Of a DNA stretch of 17,871 nucleotides, positions 7,520-15,713 are shown in pieces. Under the pieces are notes generated by a model. That model was not told where the DNA came from. It was given only the letters and a program-made list of their open reading frames with translations, and ran no database searches. Each line of letters begins with the position of its first letter. Position 1 is the first letter of the stretch. A program made the position numbers and the translations under genes. The stretch comes from Parabacteroides sp. (GTDB taxonomy: Bacteria > Bacteroidota > Bacteroidia > Bacteroidales > Tannerellaceae). The DNA lies in contig JAHHQS010000075.1 in assembly GCA_020026285.1 (NCBI GenBank), positions 1 to 17,871 on the forward strand, in the 5' to 3' direction.

Positions 7520-9394
7520 TTGAAACAGAATTTATTACTTCTTACAGGCCTGCTTTTTTCAGCACCTCTTTTTGCCGAAGGAGGGCTGGAAGTCGACAGT
7601 CTGATACATTTGAACAGTGTGGTCGTTTCGGCCAACAAGATTGAAGTGAACCGAAATAGTGTTCCGTTGACCATATCGATTATAGACCGGGAACAGATCG
7701 AGAGTAGCAGTGAGTCGGCTCTGCTGCCTGTTTTGTCTGAACAGGTTCCGGGTCTGTTTGTTACTGAAAAAGGCATTACCGGTTTCGGCGTTTCAACGAA
7801 TGCGGCTGGTGCTATCAATATTCGTGGAGTAGGTTCCGGAAACAAAGTGCTGGTCCTGTTCGACGGACAGCCTCAGTGGGCCGGATTGTTCGGCCATTCT
7901 CTGCCGGATACATATGTTGCTTCTGATGTGGAAAAGGTCGAGGTTATCCGTGGACCCGGTTCTCTGCTTTATGGTTCCAATGCAATGGGTGGTGTCATTA
8001 ATATCATCACCCGTCGTCATCGTCAGGATGGAAGGAGAACACAGGCCAGGGTGATGTATGGTTCGTATAACACCCGGAAATTTATGATAAACAACGGATA
8101 TAACGTCGGAAAGTTCAGCAGTTTTATCTCCGTCAATCATGATCGTACCGACGGTCATCGGGATCGTTCGGATTTTCAAATCACCAATGGCTTTCTCAAT
8201 TTAGGTTATCAGTTTAGTCCGTCCTATAAGTTGAAGGGCGAAATGAGTCTCGCCAAATCCAAGTTCCAGAATCCGGGAAAGCTGTCTGATCCCATATTTG
8301 ATAACAAGATGGATATCTTCAGGGGTACGACATCACTCGGACTGGAAAATCATTACGACAAGGCAAGTGGCGCTCTCCAGCTGTTTTATAACTGGGGAAA
8401 TCATGAAATAAATGACGGTTATTATACCGGTCAGCAGCCTAAAGATTATTTGTTCCGTTCGCACGATCGGAATCTGGGTGTGCTTTTCTACGAATCTTTT
8501 CGTTTATTCGATGGGAACAATTTTACAATCGGAGTCGACTACAAGAACTGGGGCGGTCATGCCTGGAATGCCGGAAACGACGGGAAGAACCAGGAGATCA
8601 TTGATACATCTGTGAATGAAACGGCAGGATACATCATCATGCAACAGGACTTCTTTGAAAAGATAGGAGTCAATGCCGGCATTCGTTACGAGCATAACAG
8701 TTCCTTTGGTGGAGTCTGGGTTCCTCAGGCAGGACTGACTTTCCGCCCTTTCAGTGGCAATGTCTGGAAGGCTTCCTTATCCAGGGGATTTAGAAGTCCG
8801 AATATTCGTGAACTATATATGTTCAAACCCAAGAATCCGGATCTGAAACCGGAAAATATGATGAATTATGAAGTCTCGGTGGGACAGTCTTTTTTGGAGG
8901 GACGGTTGTCTGCCGAATTAACAGCCTTCTATATCGATGGAAAGGATATGATTCGTGTCGCCAGGATCGATGGCAAGCCGCTGAACGTGAATACAGGATC
9001 GTTTACGAATAAAGGAATCGAAGCAGAAATGCGTTATCAGATACGAAAGAATTTATCGTTTCACACCAACTACAGTTTTCTCGATCAGAGTAAGCCGATC
9101 CCCGGAGCTCCGAAGCATAAGCTATATGTCGGAAGCAGTTATTCACCAGGGAAGTTCACCTTCAATCTGGCTCTGCAGTCGGTCTTTGGACTCTATACGG
9201 ATGAAACTTGTCAGAAGCAGGAAGATTATACCACCTTGAATGCCAAGGTTTCCTATCATTGGGGAGCCACTCGTGAGAAAGGTGTCGATCTGTTTATGAA
9301 AGGGGAGAATCTGACAGCAGCCCGTTACTCTATCAATGAAGGTTTCCCCATGCCTAAGGCGACATTTATGGGAGGCATTCAAGTCTGTTTCTGA
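7520..9394 (+). CDS. TonB-dependent outer-membrane receptor (BtuB/CirA-like size class)
   Basis: An outer-membrane active transporter powered by TonB-ExbBD, for a small scarce nutrient such as a siderophore, haem or a corrinoid; the ligand is not evident. A Sec signal peptide (cleavage after A19) is followed by a TonB-box-like VVVSA (34-38). The plug domain (about 45-160) contains INIRGVGSGNKVLVLFDGQP and VEVIRGPGSLLYGSNAMGGVINI. A 22-strand-type barrel ends in a terminal Phe. At 624 residues, without the N-terminal carboxypeptidase-like extension of SusC proteins, it is not a SusC. The start is TTG: the frame is closed by TAA at 7496-7498 and no ATG or GTG lies between that stop and the signal peptide. 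Surface-exposed glycan or siderophore piracy functions remain possible. Confidence 0.9.
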   Translation: MKQNLLLLTGLLFSAPLFAEGGLEVDSLIHLNSVVVSANKIEVNRNSVPLTISIIDREQIESSSESALLPVLSEQVPGLFVTEKGITGFGVSTNAAGAINIRGVGSGNKVLVLFDGQPQWAGLFGHSLPDTYVASDVEKVEVIRGPGSLLYGSNAMGGVINIITRRHRQDGRRTQARVMYGSYNTRKFMINNGYNVGKFSSFISVNHDRTDGHRDRSDFQITNGFLNLGYQFSPSYKLKGEMSLAKSKFQNPGKLSDPIFDNKMDIFRGTTSLGLENHYDKASGALQLFYNWGNHEINDGYYTGQQPKDYLFRSHDRNLGVLFYESFRLFDGNNFTIGVDYKNWGGHAWNAGNDGKNQEIIDTSVNETAGYIIMQQDFFEKIGVNAGIRYEHNSSFGGVWVPQAGLTFRPFSGNVWKASLSRGFRSPNIRELYMFKPKNPDLKPENMMNYEVSVGQSFLEGRLSAELTAFYIDGKDMIRVARIDGKPLNVNTGSFTNKGIEAEMRYQIRKNLSFHTNYSFLDQSKPIPGAPKHKLYVGSSYSPGKFTFNLALQSVFGLYTDETCQKQEDYTTLNAKVSYHWGATREKGVDLFMKGENLTAARYSINEGFPMPKATFMGGIQVCF

Positions 9395-9424
9395 TCCTTC
9401 AACCGAATATAAGTTTCAAGAATC

Positions 9425-9455
9425 ATTGATTTTATTTTTTTTGATTATAAATTTG
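9425..9455 (+). promoter_or_regulatory. Promoter of the GH76-Wzi-esterase unit
   Basis: ATTG (9425-9428, one base off TTTG) and TAAATTTG (9448-9455, exact) are 19 nt apart. The start codon lies 43 nt beyond. A T-rich run (9429-9442) behind a weak 4-bp hairpin at 9418-9431 may also help end transcription of the receptor gene. Confidence 0.6.
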
Positions 9456-9498
9456 TATTAGAAAAGAAAACTGAATTACGGATAAAAGGAATATTTGT

Positions 9499-10611
9499 AT
9501 GAAAAGATTTTTGTCATTACTGGTTGTCGGTCTGACTGTGATTATGTCTGCATGTGGAGACAGGAATGTGAACTCTTCACCTTATCAGGAGAAGATGGAT
9601 TTATGCATGAATACCTTGTTGGAGTCTCGTGATGATTCAACAGGCATCTGGCCGCATGCCGGTTGGTGGAATTCAGCCAATCTGTTGACTGCAGTTATTC
9701 GTTATGCAGACGTCAACGGGCAGAAAGAACGGTTCGAGGTCCTTCTGCAGGATGTGTTCAGGAAAACCCGTACATTCCCGGTTTATGATAAAGATGGCAG
9801 ATTCGAACGTATCTGCACGAATTATGTAAACGATTATTATGATGACGAAGGCTGGTGGGCTTTGGCTTGGATCGAGGCTTATAAACTGACCCGTAATCAG
9901 GAATATCTGAATATGGCGGAGACGATCTTCAAGGATATGACTACCGGATGGAGCAAGGATGTGCTGGGTGGCGGTATTTTCTGGAGGAAGAATCCGCTGG
10001 CATATAAAAATTCGATAGCCAACAATCTGTTCGCCCTGACAGCTGTTCGTCTGTTTGATCAGACCAGGGATGAAAAATATATGAAATGGTTCGAGGATGA
10101 AGTCAACTGGTATTTGTCTACCGGTATGTATAATACCGAAAGTGACTTGATCGAGGATGGAATGAAAGATGACGGCCAACCGAATCGTGGCGCTCATTAC
10201 ACCTATAATCAGGGAGTGGCCATTGCCGTATTGACCGAAATGTATCTTCATAAGATGGATCATAAATATCTGGATATGGCTGAAAAGATTGCGAAAAGCT
10301 GTATTACCAGAAATCTGATAACCGAAGATGGTATTCTGAGAGAAATGAATACCAAGGTGGCTGCCGGAAATGATGGTGTTCAGTTTAAAGGTATCTTTAT
10401 GAGACATCTTGCTTTCTTGTATCGTGTGACAAAGAATCCTGTCTATAAGGATTTTATAATAAAGAATGCCGATTCCATATTGGCGAATAATTATGATGAG
10501 ACTTCAAAGAGTTTTGGCTGTTATTGGTACGGACCGTTCAAAGCCGTCAATATGGCAGCTAATTCCAGCGCTTTGGAATGTGTGATTGAGGCTCATGCTT
10601 TGTTTAAATAA
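9499..10611 (+). CDS. GH76 family lipoprotein (alpha-1,6-mannanase type)
   Basis: A glycoside hydrolase of family GH76, whose known members cut alpha-1,6-mannan backbones such as those of fungal cell walls. Seen: a lipoprotein signal with lipobox MSAC (C19); the (alpha/alpha)6 barrel pattern through the whole mature protein; the paired catalytic aspartates in YYDDEGWWALAWI (D115, D116); GGGIFW; and KNSIANNLFALTAVRLF. The length, 370 residues, fits one catalytic domain. The residues after the Cys (GDRNVNSS) are only weakly like a Bacteroidota surface-export signal, so a periplasmic inner-leaflet location is possible. It is the first gene of a tight unit: the next start is 9 nt after its stop. 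The family call is secure. The exact substrate is not, because there is no accompanying SusCD or mannan locus in view. Confidence 0.88.
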   Translation: MKRFLSLLVVGLTVIMSACGDRNVNSSPYQEKMDLCMNTLLESRDDSTGIWPHAGWWNSANLLTAVIRYADVNGQKERFEVLLQDVFRKTRTFPVYDKDGRFERICTNYVNDYYDDEGWWALAWIEAYKLTRNQEYLNMAETIFKDMTTGWSKDVLGGGIFWRKNPLAYKNSIANNLFALTAVRLFDQTRDEKYMKWFEDEVNWYLSTGMYNTESDLIEDGMKDDGQPNRGAHYTYNQGVAIAVLTEMYLHKMDHKYLDMAEKIAKSCITRNLITEDGILREMNTKVAAGNDGVQFKGIFMRHLAFLYRVTKNPVYKDFIIKNADSILANNYDETSKSFGCYWYGPFKAVNMAANSSALECVIEAHALFK

Positions 10612-10620
10612 AAGCAGTTT

Positions 10621-12114
10621 ATGCTGAGAAGAAAAAAAGAAATAGTAATACTTTCTGTGTTGTTGATGCAGGTGTTTCCTGTATCGGCCGAGGAGGTGGA
10701 TGGACAGGAGAAGAATGCGCTGAGTTATCGGGTGGAAGCGTTCGGCTCTGTTTCAACAGGCGATAATACGCCTTTCTGGATGGTGAGTAATCGTTATGGA
10801 GTTGTTCCGATAAATTCCAATAATGGTTATCTGAAAGCGGGAGTGTTCCATCAGCAGCTTTTTGGAAAAGGTTTCCGATGGGCTGTCGGACTGGATCTGG
10901 TGGGAGCGGCTCCCCGGGAGAAGAATGCTTATATCCAGCAGCTCTATGCCGAATTGGGATACAAGTCTCTTGAACTTCGTGTCGGAAGCAAGGAATGTTA
11001 TCAGTCCATTCTGAATCCGTTGCTGAGTAGTGGGGATATGATTCGTTCGAACAATGCGCGCCCCATACCGGAAGTGGAAATCAGTATGCCTCGTTTTACA
11101 ACAGTTCCCTTGACGAAAGGATGGTTGCAGATCAAAGGTTACTTTAATGTGGGACGTTCGTTCGATAATGGTTTTCTGGAAAAGAGATATCCGGGCACAT
11201 ATTATGTGGAAAATGTGCTTTGGCATAATAAATCACTTCATTTCCAGATAAAGGATACCCGTAATGAATTTCCTCTGTCGGCCGTTATCGGAGTCCAGCA
11301 TATTGCTCAGTGGGGTGGTACATCGCTGAATCCGAAGATTGGCAGACAGCCTCATTCGCTGAAAGATTTTGTGCGTGTCGTTGCCGGTATGAAAGGCGGC
11401 GAGGGAGCTACTGATTCCGACTCGATCAATGTATTGGGCGCTCATCAGATAGGATACGATTTTGCTCTGAAATATGAAGGCAGACAGTTTGATGCCAGAC
11501 TCTATTATCAGCATATAGCAGCCGACAAGTCCGGAACGGAATTCAAGAATGGTACGGATGGCTTGTGGGGAATGGAAGTGAATCTGCCACATTTTCCCTG
11601 GCTGAATAATCTGGTGTTCGAGTATATGGTGACACGAAGCCAGAGTGGTCCTTTCCATTTCATCAGTTTCGACCATGATAAACATCCCGGTCGAGGAGGT
11701 GGTGGTGACAACTATTATAACAATGGCGAATATATAACAGGTCAGTCCTATTTTGCACGAGCAATCGGCTCTCCACTGATCATATCTCCTGAATATAATG
11801 AGAACGGAGAAATCAGCTTCTTGCAGAATCGTCTTCGAGACTGGCATCTGGGTTTGAGTGGCAGTCTTTCTTCACAGGTAAGTTACCGTTTCATGATGAC
11901 CGTGATGAATTCGTGGGGAACACATTTCAAGCCGTTTCTGAAGAAAAAGCATGGAGTCTCGCTGGTGGCTGATATCCATTATCAGCATCCCCGATTGAAA
12001 GGATGGGAGTTCTGCGGATCAGTAGGGGGTGATACAGGTGATGTCATGGGAAAGAGCACTGCCGGTTTCAGTCTTTCGGTTCGTAAAACGGGGCTGTTGA
12101 AGAAGTATAAGTAG
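10621..12114 (+). CDS. Capsule assembly Wzi-family outer-membrane protein
   Basis: A predicted outer-membrane beta-barrel of the Wzi family, known for anchoring or organising capsular polysaccharide at the cell surface. Seen: a signal peptide (about residues 1-23), the family-typical opening (FGSVSTGDNTPFWMVSNRYGVVP), alternating amphipathic strands throughout, and the conserved centre around QIKDTRNEFPLSAVIGVQHIAQWGG. A Gly-rich and Asn/Tyr-rich loop lies near GRGGGGDNYYNNGEYITGQSY. At 497 residues it is the normal Bacteroidota size. It starts 9 nt after the GH76 stop and is clearly co-transcribed with it. It is far from any glycosyltransferase or Wza/Wzc capsule genes in this window, so its role may be in outer-membrane glycan display rather than in synthesis of a dedicated capsule. 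Confidence 0.82.
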   Translation: MLRRKKEIVILSVLLMQVFPVSAEEVDGQEKNALSYRVEAFGSVSTGDNTPFWMVSNRYGVVPINSNNGYLKAGVFHQQLFGKGFRWAVGLDLVGAAPREKNAYIQQLYAELGYKSLELRVGSKECYQSILNPLLSSGDMIRSNNARPIPEVEISMPRFTTVPLTKGWLQIKGYFNVGRSFDNGFLEKRYPGTYYVENVLWHNKSLHFQIKDTRNEFPLSAVIGVQHIAQWGGTSLNPKIGRQPHSLKDFVRVVAGMKGGEGATDSDSINVLGAHQIGYDFALKYEGRQFDARLYYQHIAADKSGTEFKNGTDGLWGMEVNLPHFPWLNNLVFEYMVTRSQSGPFHFISFDHDKHPGRGGGGDNYYNNGEYITGQSYFARAIGSPLIISPEYNENGEISFLQNRLRDWHLGLSGSLSSQVSYRFMMTVMNSWGTHFKPFLKKKHGVSLVADIHYQHPRLKGWEFCGSVGGDTGDVMGKSTAGFSLSVRKTGLLKKYK

Positions 12115-12142
12115 TATTTTGACTTTTTAAATTTAATATTCG

Positions 12143-13612
12143 ATGAACCAACATTTATTTTCATTTTCAAAGATTCTGTCTTTAAAACAGATCTGGTGTC
12201 TGTGGGCGTTTTTCCCCTTTTTGATTTCAGCAAAAGTATCCTTGCCTTCTATATTGAATGATGGAATGATATTACAGCAGAACACAGAGGTTAGAATATG
12301 GGGAACGGCCGATTCTGAAGCCGAAGTGACAATCAGTCCTTCCTGGATGAATAAGACTTATCAGGTCACACCTGATGTCAATGGAAACTGGTCGGTTAAG
12401 GTACAGACCTATCCTGCCGATTTCAAAAAATATACTATGAAGATATCTCACAAGGGTACTTCGGAAACGATTCATGATATCATGTTTGGAGAGGTCTGGC
12501 TGTGTTCCGGTCAGTCGAATATGGAAATGAAAATGAGAGGCTGGTATGGCTCTCCGATAATTGGAGGGAGAGAAGCTATCGCCAACAGCAAAAATGATCA
12601 TATAAGATTCTTTACGGTTGCCCACAAGCTATCGGCAACAGAAAAAGATGACTGCAGGGGTGAGTGGCAGAAAGCTTGTCCTGCAACGACATCGAATACG
12701 AGCGCTACCGCTTATTTTTTTGGCAGACAGTTGTATCAGACATTGAATGTTCCTGTAGCCTTGGTTCTGTCTCATTGGGGTGGTGCGTCAATAGTCGCTT
12801 TTATGAGCGGGAAGACAATAGGAACCTTTTCTGAGTATAAGAATAAGATACCTGTACAGAATGCCCCGGATGATAAATTGGATATTTTCACTCCTACAGC
12901 AATTTATAATTCAATGATCAAGCCTGTTGAAGGTTATTCAATGAGAGGTGTTATCTGGTATCAGGGTGAGACCGATCGAAAGATTCCGGATCTGTATCGC
13001 AAGCTTTTCAGATCTATGTTACAAAGCTGGAGAGACAAATGGGAAGTTGGGGATTTCCCGTTTATTTATGCACAGGTGGCTCCGTTTGACTATCCGAATG
13101 AAACAGGAAATTCCGCCTATATTCGTGAAGCTCAGCTGATGTGCCAGAAAGAATGTAAGAATGCATATATGGTCTCTTTGACAGATCTTGGAGAAGAACA
13201 TAACATCCATCCGTCTAAAAAGGAGGATGTAGGATTCAGAATGGCGGCAAAAGCTCTGGATAAAGTGTATGAGATGGATGGCATCTGTTCTGACGAGCCG
13301 ATGTACAAATCGATGGAAGTGAAAGATGGCAAGGCCATATTATCTTTCGAAAATGCACAGGGCGGATTTACTTCATTTGGCAAGCCGATATCTGATTTTA
13401 CAATAGCAGGAGCTGATAAGGTTTTCTATCCGGCAAAGGCGTGGTTTAGCGGGAACAAAATTGTTGTTACCAGTGATCAGGTTCCTGAACCGGTTGCTGT
13501 CAGATATGCATTTGTTGAATATGCTGAAGGATGTGTCTATAATATCGAAGGCTGTTGTGCATCATCGTTCCGTACGGATAATTGGAAAGACGAAGAGTGC
13601 CAGTTTAAATAA
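12143..13612 (+). CDS. Sialate O-acetylesterase (SGNH hydrolase)
   Basis: A carbohydrate esterase that removes O-acetyl groups, classically from sialic acids, so that sialidases can act. Seen: an N-terminal signal/anchor (about residues 10-30), then a beta-sandwich (VWGxA-type segment at about 45-110). The SGNH domain has the nucleophile motif CSGQSNME (S125), the oxyanion/Gly block GVIWYQGET (269-276) and the final IHPSKK with H356. A C-terminal beta domain completes the family layout, and the length of 489 residues is typical. The residue three positions before the catalytic His is H353 rather than the Asp found in many SGNH enzymes. It starts 28 nt after the Wzi gene with no separate promoter box at a usable distance, so it probably shares the GH76 transcript. 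Other acetylated glycans are possible substrates. Confidence 0.88.
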   Translation: MNQHLFSFSKILSLKQIWCLWAFFPFLISAKVSLPSILNDGMILQQNTEVRIWGTADSEAEVTISPSWMNKTYQVTPDVNGNWSVKVQTYPADFKKYTMKISHKGTSETIHDIMFGEVWLCSGQSNMEMKMRGWYGSPIIGGREAIANSKNDHIRFFTVAHKLSATEKDDCRGEWQKACPATTSNTSATAYFFGRQLYQTLNVPVALVLSHWGGASIVAFMSGKTIGTFSEYKNKIPVQNAPDDKLDIFTPTAIYNSMIKPVEGYSMRGVIWYQGETDRKIPDLYRKLFRSMLQSWRDKWEVGDFPFIYAQVAPFDYPNETGNSAYIREAQLMCQKECKNAYMVSLTDLGEEHNIHPSKKEDVGFRMAAKALDKVYEMDGICSDEPMYKSMEVKDGKAILSFENAQGGFTSFGKPISDFTIAGADKVFYPAKAWFSGNKIVVTSDQVPEPVAVRYAFVEYAEGCVYNIEGCCASSFRTDNWKDEECQFK

Positions 13613-13679
13613 TCGGATGTTTTAGATCTGCAGTCCGTATAAAATGAATACGATTCAATTCATATAGACAAGTTCAAAG

Positions 13680-13712
13680 AAAAAGAGACGGTTGATATGA
13701 CCGTCTCTTTTT
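13680..13712. terminator. Bidirectional Rho-independent terminator
   Basis: A perfect 13-bp stem (13680-13692 with 13700-13712, core AGAGACGGT/ACCGTCTCT) has a 7-nt loop, A-rich on the left and T-rich on the right. It lies between two convergent genes and can end transcription from both sides: the esterase unit on the plus strand and the transglutaminase-like gene on the minus strand, whose stop codon is 4 nt away. Confidence 0.92.
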
Positions 13713-13716
13713 TATA

Positions 13717-14916
13717 TTATTCCATGTATAATTTTATCTGCATGTCCTGATCGCCCAGTTTCACGATCTCTTCCTTAGCTTCTCTTTTGGCATTAGCATA
13801 CTTGATGGTATAAGTCTGATTCTTTTCTAACATAAAAGTAAGCACATCATTCATGTCCTGAGTCGGACCGGCACTTCTTCCGCCACCCATCTGATCTTTA
13901 CCTCTGAAAATATCCAGATTCGTTGCCACACGGTCGCCCGATTCCTGATTATGCTTTTTGTCCTTGTAAACAGCCACCTTCAGAACGACATGATTGTTAT
14001 CTTTTTCCTGTTCAGCAAGAACCGATCTGTATAACTTGGTATAACGGTCTGTTACATTTTCGGCATGAACATAACGCAGATCGAGATCCCAGACCAATGG
14101 GAAATAACTACCTGTCGGTTTGAAAGAAGAAGCATATACTGATTTCATCAGATTGTCCTTATCTGCCTTACCAGCATCGGCCAGGAACCAGGATCTGTCC
14201 AATTGCTTGGAAGGATAATATTCTGTGAAATGCCAGTTACCGTCAACCCAAACTTCATTCCAGTTATGATTCCCTCTGTTGTCGTGCCATGAAGGAGTTC
14301 CGGCAACTCTCGAAGGAATACCGACGGCACGGAAAGCATCAGTCAGCAGGATGGAAAGACCAGAGCAGGAAGCCATGTGCTGACGTATGGATTCATAAGG
14401 AGCCTGATCCGGCTTCTCACGTTTGGTATTATAGTCCACCATCACTTCGTCACGAATATTCTGGTTGACAGAATCGATGGCTTCATGCATGGTTTTGCAG
14501 GATTTTACGAATTTGCCAAAGCGCTGGTAGAAATCCTTACGCCAGTTTTCACGTTTTTCATTCAGACTGACATAGGGCAGGACATCGTTCAAGAAGATAT
14601 CCTCAGGGACCGTCTTCATCCAAGGGAATTCAGCTTTAGCCTTATAGGCATACAGCACATTCTCCAGCAGGAAGTCGGCAGTCAGTTCCCTGGCATCTCT
14701 TTCAGGCATATAGGCTATCAGGAAAGCCATACCTTCTTTCTGATCGTCGGGAACAGCCTTTAAAGCTTTTTCAAGTTCGCCGGCATTATCCCCGGCCTTG
14801 CTGATCGACTGGTCGAGCAGGTCATGATACTTCTCCGGAACACCCGGATATCTGCTTCCTGAACAGGCTGCCATACAGAAAGCTAAAAATAAGAATAATA
14901 CGTTTTTCATATGCAT
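13717..14916 (-). CDS. Transglutaminase-like domain lipoprotein
   Basis: A lipoprotein with a papain-fold transglutaminase/protease core. Seen: lipobox MAAC (C18); a helical N-terminal region (about 25-160); the core with C184 in MASCSGLSILL, H217 in GNHNWNEVWVDGNW and the third-residue position in HFTEYYPS; then a C-terminal beta domain (about 300-399). In most family members an Asp follows the WH segment; here the aligned residue is E232. Such proteins may cut peptides or be inactive scaffolds, and the role here is unknown. Two start codons are available, ATG at 14916 and ATG at 14910 (MKN...). The second gives a more standard signal peptide. The gene is monocistronic, with its own upstream TATATTTG box and a terminator shared with the convergent esterase gene. 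Confidence 0.85.
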   Translation of the reverse strand: MHMKNVLFLFLAFCMAACSGSRYPGVPEKYHDLLDQSISKAGDNAGELEKALKAVPDDQKEGMAFLIAYMPERDARELTADFLLENVLYAYKAKAEFPWMKTVPEDIFLNDVLPYVSLNEKRENWRKDFYQRFGKFVKSCKTMHEAIDSVNQNIRDEVMVDYNTKREKPDQAPYESIRQHMASCSGLSILLTDAFRAVGIPSRVAGTPSWHDNRGNHNWNEVWVDGNWHFTEYYPSKQLDRSWFLADAGKADKDNLMKSVYASSFKPTGSYFPLVWDLDLRYVHAENVTDRYTKLYRSVLAEQEKDNNHVVLKVAVYKDKKHNQESGDRVATNLDIFRGKDQMGGGRSAGPTQDMNDVLTFMLEKNQTYTIKYANAKREAKEEIVKLGDQDMQIKLYME

Positions 14917-14930
14917 ATTGTTTTTAAGAA

Positions 14931-14938
14931 CAAATATA
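14931..14938 (-). promoter_or_regulatory. TAnnTTTG box for the transglutaminase-like gene
   Basis: On the minus strand TATATTTG is an exact -7 element, 14 nt upstream of the first ATG and 20 nt upstream of the second. The short leader favours ATG 14910 as the real start. A TTTC (14958-14955) lies 16 nt upstream as a weak -33 candidate. Confidence 0.5.
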
Positions 14939-15001
14939 CAACATATATTATTCTGAAAGTAAGAAAAATGGATATATGCATATAAATACAGGAAAGATCA
15001 T

Positions 15002-15296
15002 TCACTTCCCTTCAAGAGATAGGCATATGGGATGTGATTCCAGCCAGGCAGAATTTTCTTTCGGATAAATATTCGAAGGGACATCCGGAAATATATGAAC
15101 ATGTGGTGACGTTTCTGAACCGATAGAATAGTGTTTTTTGCACCATTCTCTGCTCGTACCTCCGTTGGGGAAAGTAAAAGTAAGTGTAATATTCTTGAAT
15201 ATCGAAATGTCCGGTACAAAAACCTGTGAAAAATGCCGTTCTTTGATGATAAAAGATACAAAAAACTAGATTCAAGTCGACTGAGATATTATCCAT
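15002..15296 (-). pseudogene. Small unrecognised gene, frameshifted in a T6 run
   Basis: On the minus strand an 87-codon frame with no Met runs from a TAG at 15266-15268 to the TGA at 15002-15004. It reads as normal protein: TFPNGGTSREWCKK, then SPHVHIFPDVPSNIYPKEN, then ESHPICLSLEGK at the end. A second frame starts at ATG 15296 (MDNISVDLNLVF). The two join into one 97-residue protein if a single T is removed from the T6 run at 15265-15260. I do not recognise the family, and there is no signal peptide. Options are a frameshift-inactivated gene, a sequencing or assembly error in the homopolymer, or slippage-controlled expression. Other frames over the same bases look like shadows: they are rich in runs such as RRY, LLLL and FYFR. 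No promoter box is seen on this strand upstream. Confidence 0.5.
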
Positions 15297-15323
15297 ATAA
15301 GCTGAAAAAGATCTTTCAAAATG

Positions 15324-15353
15324 CTTGGTCTTGAAATATTATAATTATATTTG
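15324..15353 (+). promoter_or_regulatory. Promoter of the HTH gene
   Basis: CTTG (15324-15327) and an exact TATATTTG (15346-15353) are 18 nt apart. Initiation would fall around 15358-15361. That is inside the first copy of a 12-nt direct repeat, leaving about 36 nt before the HTH start codon. Confidence 0.55.
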
Positions 15354-15406
15354 TATGAATAATATTTTATTTGTTGTGTATGTAATAGCTGATTTATGAA
15401 TAATAT
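15354..15406 (+). repeat. Direct repeat pair TATGAATAATAT at the HTH promoter and start
   Basis: Identical 12-nt copies lie at 15354-15365 and 15395-15406, spaced 41 nt (about four helical turns). The first covers the expected transcription start, the second the HTH start codon. They could be an autoregulatory operator. The first copy also opens a 14-codon frame (15355-15399) whose TGA overlaps the HTH ATG as ATGA. The sequence is very A/T-rich, so chance is not excluded. Confidence 0.35.
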
Positions 15407-15713
15407 AATATTGTTTAATTTATCAACTCCAGGTGATAAGGCAAAACAAATTGCCGCAAGAGTAAAGGCACGGAGATTAGAGTTAAACCTGACTCAAGAA
15501 GGCATGGCTACAAGAGCTGGTCTTAAGTTTGCTACTTACCGTAGGTTTGAACAGACTGGAGAAATATCTTTGAGAGGGTTACTTCAAATAGGATTTGCCT
15601 TAAATGCGTTATCTGAATTTGACGCTCTATTTGCGCAGAAGCAATACCAATCCTTAGATGATGTATTGAAGGAACAAAGTGTTACCCGCAAACGAGGAAA
15701 GAAAAATGAATAG
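15396..15713 (+). CDS. HipB-like HTH transcriptional regulator (XRE type), orphan
   Basis: A 105-residue DNA-binding protein with a helix-turn-helix at about 33-53 (LTQEGMATRAGLKFATYRRFE). The family-typical core FEQTGEISLRGLLQIGFAL follows, then SEFDALF and YQSLDDVL, and a basic tail (RKRGKKNE). This form is known in Bacteroidota as the small antitoxin/regulator encoded just before a HipA-type kinase. Here no hipA follows, only a ten-codon frame that starts inside its last codons and stops at 15738. It has its own promoter with a possible operator. It may therefore be a leftover of a toxin-antitoxin pair, or it may have been recruited to control the defence operon 230 nt downstream. The fold call is firm; the role is inference. 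Confidence 0.85.
   Translation: MNNIILFNLSTPGDKAKQIAARVKARRLELNLTQEGMATRAGLKFATYRRFEQTGEISLRGLLQIGFALNALSEFDALFAQKQYQSLDDVLKEQSVTRKRGKKNE

Noticed and set aside
14998..15261. Minus-strand ATG-started frame ending GWNHIPYAYLLKGSE
   Set aside because: Its composition (runs of Leu, Arg, Phe, Tyr) is that of a shadow; the neighbouring minus frame ending at 15002 has more normal residue use. Kept in mind only as an alternative.
15206..15268. Plus-strand 20-codon frame with a CxxC motif (MSGTKTCEKCRSL)
   Set aside because: It lies antisense to the better minus-strand reading frame, has no promoter, and the CxxC may be chance.
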